Shown piece after piece: positions 56,500-64,000 of a DNA stretch of 64,000 nucleotides. The stretch's first letter is position 1. Each line of letters starts with the position of its first letter. Origin of the DNA: Microvirga sp. ACRRW (GTDB lineage: Bacteria > Pseudomonadota > Alphaproteobacteria > Rhizobiales > Beijerinckiaceae). The notes under the pieces were generated by a model, which saw only the letters and a program-made list of their open reading frames with translations, had not been told where the DNA came from and made no database searches. The translations under genes and the position numbers were made by a program. The stretch is from the NCBI RefSeq assembly GCF_022346925.1, contig NZ_JAKRNJ010000003.1, forward strand, positions 310,001 through 374,000. Reading direction: 5' to 3'.

Positions 56500-58110
56500 G
56501 TGGATAACATCGGCGTCTTCAACAGCGCTCAAGGCGCGGAGGCTATCGGCTTCCGCAATCTCAAGAAAGTCTACTGGAACTTTGAGGCCCCCGCACTCTA
56601 CGAGCAATCCCTGCAAAGAGCCGAGACCAAGCTCGTGAAGGGCGGCGCTCTCCTGGCTGAGACCGGCGTGCATACGGGCCGTTCGCCCAAGGACAAGTTC
56701 GTGGTCCGCGACGAGGCCACCGAGAGCACCGTCTGGTGGGACAATAACGGCTCCATCACCCCCGGCCATTTCGACACCCTGCTGCAGGATTTCCTGGCTC
56801 ATGCCGAGGGCAAGGAGCTGTTCGCGCAGGATCTCTATGGCGGCGCGGACCCGGCTTACCGGGTCAAGGCGCGCGTGTTCACGGAATTCGCCTGGCATTC
56901 GCTCTTCATCCGCAACCTGCTCATCCGCCCCGAGGCAGGCGAGCTGAAGGATTACGTACCGGGGCTGACCATCATCGACCTGCCGTCCTTCAAGGCGGAC
57001 CCGGCCCGTCACGGCTGCCGCTCCGAGACGGTGATCGCCTGCGACTTCACCCGCAAGATCGTGCTTATCGGCGGCACCTCCTATGCGGGCGAGATGAAGA
57101 AGTCGGTCTTCACCTATCTCAACTACGTTCTGCCCGCGCAAAAAGTCATGCCCATGCATTGCTCCGCCAATGTGGGCCATGACGGCGATGTCGCCGTGTT
57201 CTTCGGCCTCTCCGGCACCGGCAAGACGACGCTTTCCGCCGATCCGAACCGCGTCCTGCTCGGCGACGACGAGCATGGCTGGGGCCCGAACGGCGTGTTC
57301 AACTTCGAAGGCGGCTGCTACGCCAAGACCATTCGCCTGTCGCGTGAAGCGGAGCCGGAAATCTTCTCCACCACCGAGCGCTTCGGCACGGTGCTGGAGA
57401 ACGTGGTGATCGACCCGATCACCCGCATTCCGAACTTCGACGATGCGTCGCGCACGGAGAACACGCGCTGCGCCTATCCGCTCGACTTCATCCCGAATGC
57501 GAGCGCCACGGGCCGCGCGGGCATTCCGAAGAACATCGTGATGCTCACCTGCGATGCCTTCGGTGTCCTGCCTCCCATCGCCAAGCTCACGCCGGCCGAG
57601 GCCATGTATCACTTCCTCTCCGGCTACACCGCCAAGGTGGCTGGCACGGAAAAGGGCGTGAAGGATCCGGAGGCGACGTTCTCCACCTGCTTCGGCGCGC
57701 CCTTCATGCCGCGTCACCCTTCGGAATACGGCAACCTGCTGCGCGATCTCATCGCCAAGCATCACGTGGATTGCTGGCTCGTCAACACGGGCTGGACCGG
57801 CGGCAAATACGGCGTCGGCCGCCGCATGCCGATCCGCGTCACGCGCCGCCTGCTCACCGCTGCCCTCGACGGCTCGCTGAACCGCGCCGATTTCCGCCGC
57901 GATCCTTACTTCGGTTTCGCGGTGCCGACCTCGGTGCCCGGCGTCGAGCCGCACATCCTGTATCCCGTGAAAACCTGGCAGAACAAGGCGGAGTTCGCCG
58001 AGACCGCCAAGCGCCTGATCGACATGTTCAATCAGAACTTCAAGCGCTTCGAGAACCACGTCGATTCCGACGTGCGCTCGGCAGCACCGCAAATGTCGAT
58101 TGCGGCTTAA
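56500..58110 (+). CDS. pckA: Phosphoenolpyruvate carboxykinase (ATP)
   Basis: PckA converts oxaloacetate and ATP to phosphoenolpyruvate, the gateway of gluconeogenesis. The 536-residue protein has the kinase-1a motif [14 protein letters not shown], kinase-2 LLGDDEHGW, and GRSPKDKF near the start. Start is GTG at 56500 with CAGGAG nine bases upstream. It lies divergent to chvI and next to the PTS/Chv block, a conserved alphaproteobacterial neighbourhood that links carbon metabolism to ChvGI control. A strong terminator follows. Confidence 0.97.
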   Translation: MDNIGVFNSAQGAEAIGFRNLKKVYWNFEAPALYEQSLQRAETKLVKGGALLAETGVHTGRSPKDKFVVRDEATESTVWWDNNGSITPGHFDTLLQDFLAHAEGKELFAQDLYGGADPAYRVKARVFTEFAWHSLFIRNLLIRPEAGELKDYVPGLTIIDLPSFKADPARHGCRSETVIACDFTRKIVLIGGTSYAGEMKKSVFTYLNYVLPAQKVMPMHCSANVGHDGDVAVFFGLSGTGKTTLSADPNRVLLGDDEHGWGPNGVFNFEGGCYAKTIRLSREAEPEIFSTTERFGTVLENVVIDPITRIPNFDDASRTENTRCAYPLDFIPNASATGRAGIPKNIVMLTCDAFGVLPPIAKLTPAEAMYHFLSGYTAKVAGTEKGVKDPEATFSTCFGAPFMPRHPSEYGNLLRDLIAKHHVDCWLVNTGWTGGKYGVGRRMPIRVTRRLLTAALDGSLNRADFRRDPYFGFAVPTSVPGVEPHILYPVKTWQNKAEFAETAKRLIDMFNQNFKRFENHVDSDVRSAAPQMSIAA

Positions 58111-58133
58111 AAACTGCGATTGTTAAGTTATAG

Positions 58134-58160
58134 AAACGGCGGCTTTCGGGCCGCCGTTTT
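58134..58160 (+). terminator. Intrinsic terminator of pckA
   Basis: AAACGGCGGC and GCCGCCGTTT form a stem with a TTTCGG-type loop, followed by TTTTCGTTT. It is about 24 bases after the pckA stop. Confidence 0.9.
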
Positions 58161-58178
58161 CGTTTCAAGAGAGTTCTC

Positions 58179-59273
58179 ATGGATGTTCTCGTCATCGGTG
58201 CCGGGGTTGTCGGATTGGCGATAGCTCGCGCTGTTGCCATGCAAGGCCATGGTGTGATCGTGGCCGAGAAAACCGGCGGCATCGGCAACGGCGTGTCCTC
58301 GCGCAACAGCGAGGTGATCCATGCAGGCATGTATTATCCGGAAGGCTCGCTTCGCGCGCGCCACTGCGTGAACGGACGGCGCATGCTTTACGCCTTCTGC
58401 GACAGCCATGGTGTGCCGTACAGAAAATGCGGCAAGCTGATCGTTGCGACGAACGATCTCGAGCAGGCGAAGATCGAGGGCATCTACCAGCAGGGCATCG
58501 CGAACGGCGTCGAAGGCCTGTCTTTCCTGAGCGCGGAAGAAGCGAAAGCACTCGAGCCGAACCTCTCCTGCACCGGAGCCGTGCTGTCGCGTGAGACGGG
58601 CATCATCGACTCACATGCGCTGATGCTGGCGCTCCAGGGTGATCTCGAAGCGGCTGGCGGCATGATCGCGTTTCACGCGCCTGTCGAGCGGATCGCGCAA
58701 AATGGAACGCGATGGAACGTGCATGTGGGCGGGCCTGAGCCCACGGAGATCGCCGTCGATGCGGTGGTCAATGCAGCGGGCCTCGGCGCACAAGGAATTG
58801 CCAGCGCCACGGAAGGTTACGCGCCGGAGCGGGTGCCGCCGCTCGTGCTCGCCAAGGGCAATTACTTCGGCTGCCTCGGCAAGCCCGCCTTCTCGCGCCT
58901 GATCTATCCCGCACCCGTCGATGGCGGCCTGGGCACGCACGTGACGCTCGACCTTGCAGGCCGCATGCGCTTCGGGCCGGATGTGGAATGGGTCGAGCGT
59001 GAGGTTTACGAAGTCGAGCCGTCACGCGCGGAGAGCTTTTACGCCTCCATCCGCCGCTATTGGCCCGGCCTGCCGGATGGCGCATTGGTGCCGGATTATT
59101 CAGGCATCCGCCCAAAGCTCACGGGCCCCGGCGAGAAGGCGGCGGATTTCATGATCGACGGACCGGCGGAGCATGGGCTTGCCGGTCTCGTGCATCTCTT
59201 CGGCATCGAGAGCCCAGGGCTTACCTCGTGCCTCTCGATTGCGGAGGATGTGGCGGAGCGGTTGGACGCTTGA
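58179..59273 (+). CDS. FAD-dependent L-2-hydroxyglutarate oxidase-like protein
   Basis: The 364-residue protein belongs to the DAO/LhgO branch of FAD oxidoreductases. It has the dinucleotide motif VIGAGVVGLAIA near residue 5, NSEVIHAGMYYPEGSLRARHC, which matches LhgO, the substrate region GNYFGCLG and the C-terminal FGIESPGLTSCLSIAEDVA. LhgO oxidises L-2-hydroxyglutarate to 2-oxoglutarate and feeds electrons to quinones. It follows the pckA terminator by about 18 bases and precedes a palindromic repeat. The substrate is inferred from family likeness only. Confidence 0.87.
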   Translation: MDVLVIGAGVVGLAIARAVAMQGHGVIVAEKTGGIGNGVSSRNSEVIHAGMYYPEGSLRARHCVNGRRMLYAFCDSHGVPYRKCGKLIVATNDLEQAKIEGIYQQGIANGVEGLSFLSAEEAKALEPNLSCTGAVLSRETGIIDSHALMLALQGDLEAAGGMIAFHAPVERIAQNGTRWNVHVGGPEPTEIAVDAVVNAAGLGAQGIASATEGYAPERVPPLVLAKGNYFGCLGKPAFSRLIYPAPVDGGLGTHVTLDLAGRMRFGPDVEWVEREVYEVEPSRAESFYASIRRYWPGLPDGALVPDYSGIRPKLTGPGEKAADFMIDGPAEHGLAGLVHLFGIESPGLTSCLSIAEDVAERLDA

Positions 59274-59280
59274 TGTCAAA

Positions 59281-59381
59281 CGTCATCCCGGGGCTGCGCA
59301 GCAGAACCCGGGATCGCGTGGCGAGAAGGACGCTGCATTCTGAGAGCGATCCCGGATCGGCTTACGCCGTCCGGGATGACG
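59281..59381. repeat. Dispersed ~100-bp palindromic element, copy 5
   Basis: Starts CGTCATCCCGGGGCTGCG and ends GCCGTCCGGGATGACG, the same orientation as copy 2 and opposite to copies 1, 3 and 4. It lies between convergent genes and ends seven bases before the antiporter stop. Confidence 0.85.
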
Positions 59382-59388
59382 TTTGTGC

Positions 59389-60795
59389 TTACGCCCTGAA
59401 GAACAGCAGCGTCGTGACGAGGAAGATCGGCAGCAGGATGCCGCCGGACCAGAGGAGATAGCCGAAGAAGCTCGGCATCTTCACGCCGCCCTCGCGGGCG
59501 ATTGCATAGACCATGAAGTTGGGTGCGTTGCCGATGTACGAATTCGCGCCCATGAACACCGAACCGGCCGAGATGGCTGCGAGCGTCATCGCGCCGGTGG
59601 TCATGAGAGCCTGTGCGTTGCCGCCGGCGAGCTCGAAGAACACCAGATAGGTCGGTGCGTTGTCGAGGAACGACGACAGGCCGCCCGTGAGCCAGAAATA
59701 AGCGGCGTTGTTGGCTGTGCCGTCCGGGTTCGTCACCAGGGCCACGAGAGGCGCGAAGGCCCCGTTCGCGCCTGCCTTCAACATGGCGAGCACGGGGATG
59801 ATCGCGATGAAGATGCCCGCGAACAGCTTCGCCACTTCCTTGATCGGCCCCCAAGAGAAGCCGTTCTCTGCGCGGTTCGCTTTCGGCGTGAGCATGAGGG
59901 AAACCACCGTCACCGCGATCATGATGACATCGCGCAGCGCATTGGCGATTTCGACCTCCGAGCCCAGCACGGTCACGCGTCCGAGATTCACCGTCGCGCT
60001 CATGAGGATCGCGGCGATGATGACGAGGATGAGCAGAAAGTTGATGCCGCCCGTCACGCGCACCGGATTGTCGGGCGTCGGGTCCGGTTTCACGTGTCCT
60101 TCTTTACGGTAGATCACCGCGTCGACCACGAAGAACAGCGCGAGCAGAATGCCGCTCACGAACAGCGTCTCGGGGAAGAGATGCGTGGTGGTCCAGAAGA
60201 AGTCGACGCCGCGCAGGAAGCCGAGGAAGAGCGGCGGGTCGCCCAAGGGCGTCAGCGAGCCGCCGATATTCGACACGAGAAAAATGAAGAACACGATGAC
60301 GTGGACGTTGTGCTTGCGGTCGTCATTGGCGCGCAGCACCGGGCGGATCATCACCATGGATGCGCCGGTGGTGCCGATGAAGCTCGCAAGCACGGTGCCG
60401 ATGGCAAGCAGAATCGTGTTCGTGCCGGGAGAGCCATGCAGGTTGCCGCGCACCAGGATTCCGCCCGCCACCGTGAACAGGGCGAGCAACAGCAGGATGA
60501 AGGGGATGTATTCGAGAAGGGCGGTATGAGCGAGAGCCTGAACCGCCGTGGAGGGGCTCAGGATCACGGCCATGGGCACGAGCACGAGCAGGCCCCAGAC
60601 AGCTGCTATCTTGCCCTGGTGATGCTCCCAGAAATGGGGAGCCAGCAGCGGGAAGAGGGCGATGGAGAGAAGGATGCCCGCGAAAGGCAGGGCCCAGAGG
60701 AGGCTCAATGCCGCGCCGTCGAGTTCGGCCGCGAAGGCTACCTGCGGCAGCAGGGTCAGGGCGGCGGCAAGCGCCACGCTCGAGATGCGAAGCAT
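59389..60795 (-). CDS. NhaD-like sodium:proton antiporter / citrate transporter-family protein
   Basis: The 468-residue protein starts with a hydrophobic signal-like segment (ALAAALTLLPQVAFA) and has about twelve membrane helices. Sequence such as LGDPPLFLGFLRGVDFFWTT, NIGGSLTPLGDPP and GANSYIGNAPNFMVYAIA marks the ArsB/NhaD ion transporter superfamily. NhaD members exchange sodium for protons; the citrate-transporter label arises from the shared fold. The ATG at 60795 follows AAGGGGGA; a GTG at 60849 would add 18 residues. It stands alone between a repeat and the divergent amidotransferase gene. Confidence 0.85.
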   Translation of the reverse strand: MLRISSVALAAALTLLPQVAFAAELDGAALSLLWALPFAGILLSIALFPLLAPHFWEHHQGKIAAVWGLLVLVPMAVILSPSTAVQALAHTALLEYIPFILLLLALFTVAGGILVRGNLHGSPGTNTILLAIGTVLASFIGTTGASMVMIRPVLRANDDRKHNVHVIVFFIFLVSNIGGSLTPLGDPPLFLGFLRGVDFFWTTTHLFPETLFVSGILLALFFVVDAVIYRKEGHVKPDPTPDNPVRVTGGINFLLILVIIAAILMSATVNLGRVTVLGSEVEIANALRDVIMIAVTVVSLMLTPKANRAENGFSWGPIKEVAKLFAGIFIAIIPVLAMLKAGANGAFAPLVALVTNPDGTANNAAYFWLTGGLSSFLDNAPTYLVFFELAGGNAQALMTTGAMTLAAISAGSVFMGANSYIGNAPNFMVYAIAREGGVKMPSFFGYLLWSGGILLPIFLVTTLLFFRA

Positions 60796-60966
60796 GATCT
60801 GGTTTCCCCCTTGGCCGGGTCTCCGGCGTGTCTGTGATGTTATGGACACGGTTTAAGGGAAGGTTTTTCTCCTCGCAATGGCAGGAGCGTTAACCGGCTA
60901 TTCACCTTGAACGAAAGAAGATACAACAAGATTACAAAATATTGCTGCGCCTGGGGTTGTGAGCCG

Positions 60967-61758
60967 ATGTGCCGCTTTCTTGCCTACCGGGGAGAGCCGA
61001 TCTTCCTTGACGAACTGGTCTGCGCCCCCGCGCATTCGCTGGTCCACCAGTCGCTTCATGCGGTGGAAGCGAAGACCGAGACCAACGGCGACGGCTTCGG
61101 CATCGGTTGGTACGGCGAGCGGAGCGAGCCCGGCATCTACCGCGAGGTGCGCCCCGCCTGGTCCGACGAGAATCTCAGAAGCCTCTGCGAGCAGGTGCGC
61201 TCCGGCCTCTTCTTCGCCCATGTGCGCGCCTCCACCGGTACCTCGACGACGCGGGCGAACTGCCATCCCTTCTCCCACGGCCGCTATCTCTTCATGCATA
61301 ACGGCCAGATCGGCGGCTATCACCGCATCAAGCGCAAGCTTGAGGCCATGATCCCCGACGAGCTTTACGACCGCCGTCAGGGCACCACGGATTCGGAGGC
61401 GATCTTCCTCGTGGCGCTCGCCAACGGATTGGCCGACGAGCCGGTGAGCGCGATGGCGCGGACCCTCAAGCAGATTCGTGGCCTGATGGAAGAGGCCGCC
61501 ATCGACGAGGCCTTGCGCTTCACAGCCGCCTTTACCGACGGCGAGAATCTCTGGGCCTATCGCTGGGCCTGCGATGCCAAGCCGCCGACGCTTTATTTCC
61601 GCGAGGAAAAAGGCAACCTGCTCGTGGTCTCCGAGCCCATCGACGACAAGACGCGCGGCTGGCGCGAGGTGCCGAAGGGCTGCAGCCTCGTGGCGCGGGC
61701 GGGCCAGCCGGTGGCCGTGCACTGCCTCAACGAAGCCATGGCTCAGCTCGCGGCCTGA
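60967..61758 (+). CDS. Class II glutamine amidotransferase (YafJ-like)
   Basis: The 263-residue protein is a stand-alone Ntn-type glutaminase domain. After Met removal the nucleophile is Cys2 (MCRFLAYRG). Other hallmarks are NGDGFGIGWY, FFAHVRASTG, CHPFSHGRYLFMHNGQI and GTTDSEAIFL. The E. coli relative YafJ and YafJ-like proteins are of unclear role. The ATG at 60967 is required for a Cys2 nucleophile; the upstream 20 codons would block it. It is divergent from the antiporter and convergent with the cyclase. Confidence 0.9.
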   Translation: MCRFLAYRGEPIFLDELVCAPAHSLVHQSLHAVEAKTETNGDGFGIGWYGERSEPGIYREVRPAWSDENLRSLCEQVRSGLFFAHVRASTGTSTTRANCHPFSHGRYLFMHNGQIGGYHRIKRKLEAMIPDELYDRRQGTTDSEAIFLVALANGLADEPVSAMARTLKQIRGLMEEAAIDEALRFTAAFTDGENLWAYRWACDAKPPTLYFREEKGNLLVVSEPIDDKTRGWREVPKGCSLVARAGQPVAVHCLNEAMAQLAA

Positions 61759-61767
61759 TCGAACTCA

Positions 61768-63099
61768 TCATTCGAAGAGTTTAAATAATTCTGCCGATGC
61801 GCTCTTCTGCTGGCCTTCCAGCTGGTCGCGCTTTTTGCGGGCTCGGTCGACCCAATCCGTCACCACGGCATGATCAAGGAAGAAATCGTCGAGCCTTCCT
61901 TCCTGATACGCCTTCAGAAACGCGGCGAGAGACGCAAGCTCGATCCGACGATCCCTCGGCGAATACCAGACGCCAAGCCGCTCCTCCGAATGTTCTTCTG
62001 CAAGGAAGTAATGGGCCGGCGCAAAATCGGGATGTTCCTTTACAAGGGCCTTGAGTCTCGCATCCCGTTCCACGGCGTCGAATTGAAGAGCATGCAAGAG
62101 GGCAGTGGCGCGGGTGGGCGCATCCTCATGCAGTTCGGCATAGACCTGACGCGCCATGGCAGGGCCCTCATGCTCGCGCACGAGAGCCGCATAGCGCAGG
62201 TGAGGATCGATAAACTCCAGACCCATGCGGGCGAAATTGTAATAGGCTCGATGAGCCCCGGAGATTTCGCCCTTCGCCTCGAAGAGCAGAGCTTTGTAAT
62301 AAAGACCCGGCGCGGATTTGGAATCCTCGATCAATCCGCCTTTCTGCGAAATTTTGGAAAAGGTTTCCGCTGGATTAGTCGACAGCACAAGGCCCTGTGC
62401 GACCTGTTGAGCAGGAGAGGGATTGGCCACGGAGGCGATCTGCGGCTCGGCAGGCAAGGCAAGGTGTCTGCCGATCAGGCCTGCTCCGGCCAGCAGGATC
62501 GCCGCGAGGCATGCGCCTCCGAACCAAAGAGCCGCCTTTCGATTCATGCCCGGTATCGGACGCGCCGCTTCCGCCTCGATCTCCGTTCCCGGCCATGCGA
62601 TGGCGAAGGTATGGATCGGGGCGGGAATATTCTTCACGGCCCGCTCACCGAGATCGATGAAGGGCACGGAAACCTCGCCCGCAACCACCTCATGCACGGC
62701 TTGCGAGACGCAAACCCCGCCGGGCTTCGCCAGATTTTCGAGGCGGGCGGCGAGATTGACGGCCATGCCGAGGAGGTCGCCGTTGCGCTCGGTGACCTCG
62801 CCCATGGATATGCCGATGCGGAGCTGCAGCCAGCGCTGGGGCGGATGGGACAGATTGCGCGCCCTGATCGCTTCCTGGATGTCGATGGCGGCACGCACGG
62901 CCTTCAAAGGGGTTTCGAACTCGCACATGATCGAGTCGCCGGCCGTGTTGAAGATTTTTCCGCCATGCCGGGCAATAAAGGTCTCGCAGGCCCGGTGATA
63001 GGCTGTCAGCCTCCGGAGCGTGCCCTCTTCATCTTCAGCGACCAGCCGTGAGAAGCTCACGACGTCGCTGGCCAGGATTGTCGCCGTTCTGCGTCTCAT
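61768..63099 (-). CDS. Class III adenylate/guanylate cyclase with membrane anchor
   Basis: The 443-residue protein begins directly with a class III cyclase domain (about 1-170): metal-binding Asp12 in LASDVVSFS and Asp55 in NTAGDSIMCEF, substrate-side Lys48 and the transition-state pair Asn115/Arg119 in VNLAARLEN. One helix (about 188-210) anchors the protein, and a C-terminal part of 230 residues with helical hairpins (FDAVERDARLKALVKEHPDFAPAH in two halves) looks like a TPR-type module. It should make cAMP or cGMP at the inner membrane; the input signal is unknown. Confidence 0.9.
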   Translation of the reverse strand: MRRRTATILASDVVSFSRLVAEDEEGTLRRLTAYHRACETFIARHGGKIFNTAGDSIMCEFETPLKAVRAAIDIQEAIRARNLSHPPQRWLQLRIGISMGEVTERNGDLLGMAVNLAARLENLAKPGGVCVSQAVHEVVAGEVSVPFIDLGERAVKNIPAPIHTFAIAWPGTEIEAEAARPIPGMNRKAALWFGGACLAAILLAGAGLIGRHLALPAEPQIASVANPSPAQQVAQGLVLSTNPAETFSKISQKGGLIEDSKSAPGLYYKALLFEAKGEISGAHRAYYNFARMGLEFIDPHLRYAALVREHEGPAMARQVYAELHEDAPTRATALLHALQFDAVERDARLKALVKEHPDFAPAHYFLAEEHSEERLGVWYSPRDRRIELASLAAFLKAYQEGRLDDFFLDHAVVTDWVDRARKKRDQLEGQQKSASAELFKLFE

Positions 63100-63236
63100 C
63101 CGTGACCCTGCTTCCCGAAAGGACTTTCAGCGAGCCCTCGCTCTAAACCGGCGGTTTCGAGCTTATGGAAACTGACCCAGGGTCAATATGTTATACAGTT
63201 TCCGATTAAATCAAGGTCTACGAAACCTATTTGAAG

Positions 63237-63262
63237 AAAAGAAAGGGCTTGGACAGCCCTTT
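63237..63262 (-). terminator. Probable terminator of the coiled-coil gene
   Basis: AAAGGGCT and AGCCCTTT form an 8-bp stem with a five-base loop; the minus-strand copy continues into CTTTTCTTC. It lies about 35 bases after the stop of the 95-residue gene. Confidence 0.75.
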
Positions 63263-63297
63263 TCTTCAGAGTCAAGCTGAGCCCGGGAAGCTGGGCG

Positions 63298-63585
63298 TCA
63301 GTTCACGGAACCGTTGCCGCCCGAGAGCAGCGGCAAGAGTGCGTCTTTGAGCGCTTTCATCTGCAATTGGGTTTCCGCCTGCGCCTGAGGGCCGTCCGCA
63401 TCCGGATTGAGGAGTGCGCGCAGGCGGGCATTCTCCAGGGCGAGGCGATCATTCTCGGCCATGAGGATCGCCACCTTTTCCTCCGCGACGCGCAGGCGGG
63501 CCTGCGCTTCGTTGCGCTCCTGCTCCCGTAACTGCACCCGGTCGCGCCAGAGGCGGCTCGCAACGGTTTCCGTTCCTTCCATCAT
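63298..63585 (-). CDS. Small coiled-coil protein of unknown function
   Basis: The 95-residue product is mostly a long amphipathic helix, RLWRDRVQLREQERNEAQ continuing through EENDRLALENARLRALL-like heptads, ending in a Gly/Asn tail. No transmembrane or catalytic motif is visible. The ATG at 63585 follows a GGAG; the frame remains open upstream but that part is unlikely to be coding. It may be an accessory factor or spacer protein. Family not recognised. Confidence 0.6.
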   Translation of the reverse strand: MMEGTETVASRLWRDRVQLREQERNEAQARLRVAEEKVAILMAENDRLALENARLRALLNPDADGPQAQAETQLQMKALKDALLPLLSGGNGSVN

Positions 63586-63661
63586 CGTCGGCTCCTGGTG
63601 TGATGTTCTGTCAGAGCTTTCCATCGCGCAGGCTCTCTTAAGGGATTGTTGCCGAGAAAGG

Positions 63662-64000
63662 TTAACCATCCAGCTCCGGATAGTGCCGGAAGATGCCTTC
63701 CTCGTTGAAGGGGATGCGGCGCGGACTCTCGAGATAGGCCTTGATCCGGGGACGCTCGGCGACGGCGTCATGCTGGGCTGAAACCTTCGGCGCTTCCTTC
63801 AGCGCGCGCTTCGCGGCTTTCGGAAAGGCATAGAGCAGGCCTTCCACCACCTGGAACAAGGAGAGATCCACATAAGTGAGCGAGCTCCCGACGAGATGCC
63901 CGCTGCCCGATGGATTGCGCGTGATGATCGTCTCGAACCAGTCGAGAAATTTCGGGATGCGCTCCTTGCGGTATTCGGCGGAGCGCTTGAGCGCTTCTTC
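63662..64000 (-). CDS. Glutathione S-transferase, C-terminal part, start beyond the window
   Basis: The minus-strand frame runs from the window edge to a stop at 63662 and encodes about 112 residues. Reading in frame gives KFLDWFETIITRNPSG, then HLVGSSLTYVDLSLFQVVEGL, which is the GST C-terminal helical domain, and a tail RPRIKAYLESPRRIPFNEEG typical of eukaryotic-like class GSTs. The N-terminal thioredoxin domain should lie to the right of 64000. The short internal GTG start in this frame is not a real start. Confidence 0.85.
   Translation of the reverse strand, partial: EEALKRSAEYRKERIPKFLDWFETIITRNPSGSGHLVGSSLTYVDLSLFQVVEGLLYAFPKAAKRALKEAPKVSAQHDAVAERPRIKAYLESPRRIPFNEEGIFRHYPELDG

Overview
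The window is about 64 kb of GC-rich core chromosome from an alphaproteobacterium of the order Hyphomicrobiales/Rhizobiales. Protein sequence style suggests something near Methylobacteriaceae, for example Microvirga; this is an inference, not a search result. The order-level call rests on several features seen here: the pckA/ChvG-ChvI/HprK/EIIA/HPr/ahcY block, a DivL-type kinase with Tyr in its H-box, AddA/AddB, a TsaE-AmgK fusion next to MurU, an AccD without its zinc cysteines, and a 45-bp palindrome with a rhizobial look. No phage, transposase, CRISPR array, rRNA or tRNA gene was seen.

Layout. 1-9925, almost all minus strand: a partial unknown membrane protein, recF, dnaN, dnaA, a candidate replication origin of about 1 kb, rpsT, a TSUP exporter, an enoyl-CoA hydratase, a DUF2189 membrane protein and mutM. 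10019-16435, plus strand: ubiE-ubiB-coaBC-dut-Rrf2 regulator, with start/stop overlaps at ubiB/coaBC and coaBC/dut, then cysK and three tiny hydrophilic proteins of unknown function. 16571-26638, a mixed-strand stretch: GST, typA, a lipoprotein, a MOSC protein, a DKNYY-repeat protein, argG, a chromene-carboxylate isomerase-like protein, an MHS-type MFS permease and a DUF805 protein.

27023-38096, mostly plus strand: rpsA, sppA, ihfB, lapA, an ornithine-cyclodeaminase relative, trpF-trpB-trpA, accD, folC, a VOC protein and a DUF4242 protein. 38155-55990, minus strand: trxA, then a tight divL/tsaE-amgK/murU/addB/addA run (transcribed in that order), ahcY, and the regulatory run chvI-chvG-hprK-EIIA-HPr. 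56500-64000: pckA (divergent from chvI), an LhgO-like oxidase, a NhaD-like antiporter, a class II amidotransferase, a class III nucleotide cyclase, a coiled-coil protein and a partial GST.

How the genes work together. The left part couples replication (DnaA, DnaN, RecF) with quinone, CoA and dUTP metabolism. The middle holds tryptophan, fatty-acid and folate synthesis. The right part links cell-cycle control (DivL), double-strand break repair (AddAB), peptidoglycan recycling and envelope/carbon signalling (ChvGI, a PTS phosphorelay without a visible sugar permease, PckA).

Intergenic space carries several families of dispersed palindromes. One family of about 100 bp occurs five times in either orientation, and one copy is interrupted by a different repeat. 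The most unusual material is the micro-protein cluster at 15655-16435, the nested repeat near 19.6 kb, the near-perfect palindrome upstream of ahcY, and lineage-specific losses of catalytic or metal residues in DivL and AccD. I did not find a clearly new defence, mobile or biosynthetic system.
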